64,000 bases of DNA from positions 1 to 64,000 of the forward strand of contig FMTX01000013.1 in NCBI GenBank assembly GCA_900100895.1, in the 5' to 3' direction. This DNA comes from Lachnospiraceae bacterium YSD2013. Its GTDB lineage: Bacteria; Bacillota; Clostridia; Lachnospirales; Lachnospiraceae. Position numbers and translations under genes: made by a program. Under the pieces are notes generated by a model, which saw nothing but the letters and a program-made list of their open reading frames with translations, was not told where the DNA came from and made no database searches. Below, piece after piece: positions 62,488 to 64,000 of the stretch. The first letter of the stretch is position 1. Each line of letters opens with the position of its first letter.

Positions 62488-62961
62488 ATGTCTACAGGAT
62501 GGATTATAGCGATCATCGTTTTGGTGGTATTAATTGCTTTGGTCGTTGTATTATATTTCCTCGGCAAGAAGGCTGAGAAACGCCAGGCCGAGCAGAACGC
62601 TCAGATTGAACAGTACAAGCAGTCGGTATCGATGCTTATCATTGACAAGAAACGTATGAAGATAACCGAATCCGGTCTTCCCCAATCGGTTATCGACCAG
62701 ACTCCCAAGCTTATGCGCCGCGCTAAGCTCCCCATCGTTAAGGCTAAGGTCGGCCCTCAGGTTATGAGCCTTGTAGCCGATGAGAAGATTTTCGACATGA
62801 TTCCCGTTAAGAAGGAAGTTAAGGCCGTTGTAAGCGGTATCTATATCACTGATGTTAAGGGTCTTCACGGTAAGATTGAAATTCCCGTTAAGAAGAAAGG
62901 CAAGTTCAAAGCCTGGGTTGAGCGCATGCAGGAGAAGGCAGGCGCCAAGGCTGTTAAATAA
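62488..62961 (+). CDS. Single-pass membrane protein of unknown function
   Basis: This 157-residue protein has one N-terminal transmembrane helix (about 5-27) and a short charged coiled-coil-like stretch (KKAEKRQAEQNAQIEQYKQS). A basic soluble domain follows with VSMLIIDKKRMKITESGLP and PKLMRRAKLPIVKAKVGPQVMSLVAD. The soluble part probably faces the cytoplasm. AGGAGG precedes the ATG. No family was recognised. Confidence 0.8.
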   Translation: MSTGWIIAIIVLVVLIALVVVLYFLGKKAEKRQAEQNAQIEQYKQSVSMLIIDKKRMKITESGLPQSVIDQTPKLMRRAKLPIVKAKVGPQVMSLVADEKIFDMIPVKKEVKAVVSGIYITDVKGLHGKIEIPVKKKGKFKAWVERMQEKAGAKAVK

Positions 62962-62976
62962 TTTCGGCACATAATT

Positions 62977-63004
62977 AAGCGCAGGTCATACGGCCTGCGC
63001 TTTT
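62977..63004. terminator. Terminator between the membrane protein and DUF1934 genes
   Basis: GCGCAGG and CCTGCGC form a stem followed by TTTTATTATA on the plus strand. It may also serve the convergent minus-strand gene, which ends 2 nt away. Confidence 0.75.
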
Positions 63005-63005
63005 A

Positions 63006-63428
63006 TTATACCTCTGTAAGTTTCATGTCTATCGTACACCGTCCGAGGCTCTCGGAATTAAATTCCATGTCGTACTCGATAACTACCGTCATCTCTCCGG
63101 CCTGCTCCGCCACCTCTATGCGACGGGTGTCTATCCCTAAGAGGAATTCTCCGTAGGGTGTATGGTAATCGGTGTAGTATTTCTTGCCGTTTTCAAAACT
63201 CAGCCTTACGCTGTAGGGCCCCTTACGGGTTATCTCAAAAGAATCCGCATCGAACTTCACAAGACTTTTAACGGTTTGGTCTTCGTCGAATGCTTCCTCG
63301 AAGGTCACGAAATTCTTGCCGCCACGCTTGTAAAAAGAACCTCTCGTGAGAGTTTCGACACGATTGTCGTCTTCTTCCGTTCCCGTGTACTGAAGGCCTT
63401 TTATGGATACCAGTACTTCTTTATTCAC
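63006..63428 (-). CDS. DUF1934 family beta-barrel protein
   Basis: This 140-residue protein (VLVSIKGLQYTGTEEDDNRVETLTRG, then YFV-like strands KKYYTDYHTPYGEFLLGIDTRRIEV) matches the DUF1934/YwiB-type calycin-like family of Firmicutes. The function is unknown. It starts at a GTG that overlaps the TGA of the upstream GntR gene, so translation is coupled. Confidence 0.85.
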   Translation of the reverse strand: MNKEVLVSIKGLQYTGTEEDDNRVETLTRGSFYKRGGKNFVTFEEAFDEDQTVKSLVKFDADSFEITRKGPYSVRLSFENGKKYYTDYHTPYGEFLLGIDTRRIEVAEQAGEMTVVIEYDMEFNSESLGRCTIDMKLTEV

Positions 63429-64000
63429 TTAACAACCTCCAGTTGCTTTAAGATAGATATTTCCTGATTGTCGATGTGCTCACGCGCAACCGCTCTTGCT
63501 TTCTCACCGTCGCCTGAAGTAATTGCGTCTACCAGCAAGCGATGCTCGGCGATGAGCTTGGGATGATTGGCTTCGTCCTTGATATATTCGAAACGATAGC
63601 GGTACATTTGCTCGGCAAGATTATTGATGAGAGCGACAATACGCTCGTTGCCGGTGGCCCCGACGATGATATCATGGAAGTTCACGTCAGCCTTGGCAAT
63701 TACGGTAGCGTCTTTGGTCTGAACGGCTTCCTCAAAGGCGGTGCAGGCTTCTTTGAGCGCTTTCTTCTCTTCTTCCGTAATACGCTCGCAGGCAAGTTCC
63801 GCACAGAATGAGTCGAGAGCCCTGCGAACTTCAAGCACGTCTCTTAAACCTTTTTGCGAGATTTCAGCCACTTGCGCACCTTTTCTCGGAACGTTCATAA
63901 CAAGACCTTCAAGCTCAAGCTTTCTGATGGCCTCTCTTATGGGTGTACGACTTACACCGATTTTCTCCGCAAGGTGAATCTCCATGAGTCGCTCGCCGGG
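63425..64000 (-). CDS. GntR-family regulator, FCD subfamily (5' end beyond the window)
   Basis: The reading frame runs off the window end (PGERLMEIHLAEKIGVSRTPIREAI), so the start is missing. The visible part has the GntR winged-helix recognition region and an FCD ligand-binding domain (VLEVRRALDSFCAELA; DVNFHDIIVGATGN; EHRLLVDAITSGDGEKA) with the usual His/Asp metal residues. Such proteins repress uptake or catabolism genes and respond to organic acids or sugar acids. The target is not visible. Confidence 0.9.
   Translation of the reverse strand, partial: PGERLMEIHLAEKIGVSRTPIREAIRKLELEGLVMNVPRKGAQVAEISQKGLRDVLEVRRALDSFCAELACERITEEEKKALKEACTAFEEAVQTKDATVIAKADVNFHDIIVGATGNERIVALINNLAEQMYRYRFEYIKDEANHPKLIAEHRLLVDAITSGDGEKARAVAREHIDNQEISILKQLEVVK

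Overview
The window looks like chromosome of a Gram-positive, anaerobic clostridial bacterium, most likely a plant-fibre-fermenting member of the Lachnospiraceae. The basis is the strong Shine-Dalgarno sites, a threonine T-box leader, a guanine-class riboswitch, lipobox lipoproteins, a dockerin/cohesin pair, the hexuronate genes uxuA/uxuB, a GH27 alpha-galactosidase and DUF1934-type proteins. Genus is an inference. No rRNA, tRNA or CRISPR array was seen.

Layout. 1-190 is the 5' end of an IS200/IS605 transposase with its end hairpin. 395-4143 is a hexuronate block (uxuB, uxuA, divergent AraC-type regulator). 4253-26114 is one long minus-strand biosynthetic operon of 18 genes. It reads, in order of transcription: AccDA fusion, phosphopantetheinyl transferase, glycosyltransferase, two hot-dog proteins, second phosphopantetheinyl transferase, unknown protein, ACP, ketosynthase, chain-length factor, ketoreductase, nitroreductase, a 2797-residue NRPS, ABC exporter ATPase and permease, malonyl transacylase, two dehydratase-like proteins. 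This is a type II PKS (with no enoyl reductase, so probably a polyene acyl chain) joined to a two-module NRPS, with its own malonyl-CoA supply and export.

26304-33382 is a regulatory island beside that operon. It holds a PHP phosphoesterase and two paralogous cassettes. Each cassette is a 630-residue regulator with two XRE-type HTH domains set in TPR-like helices, facing a convergent short gene for a signal-peptide-bearing precursor peptide (71 and 62 residues). A shared operator, right arm TTTCCA-N-TTAC and usually an inverted repeat, lies upstream of both regulators, both peptides and the biosynthetic operon. In four of these five promoters it lies exactly 33 nt upstream of the -10 hexamer (TTAG replaces TTAC at the biosynthetic operon). 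I read this as an undescribed two-channel peptide-pheromone (RRNPP-like) circuit controlling a PKS/NRPS product. The motif and spacing are seen directly; binding, secretion and signalling are inferred.

The remainder is more ordinary. It contains thrS with a T-box and a downstream NhaC-type transporter. A solute-binding lipoprotein, an HD-GYP protein and a convergent GGDEF protein form a small c-di-GMP group. A cohesin-domain secreted protein sits next to a dockerin-bearing subtilase. Then come the GH27 alpha-galactosidase operon, a GH25 lysozyme lipoprotein, an isochorismatase-LarC1 fusion, and a guanine-riboswitch operon encoding a nucleoside ABC importer and a glutaminase-less GMP synthase. 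The window ends with a lipoprotein/hybrid histidine kinase/xpt operon, a membrane protein, a DUF1934 protein and a GntR regulator cut by the window end.
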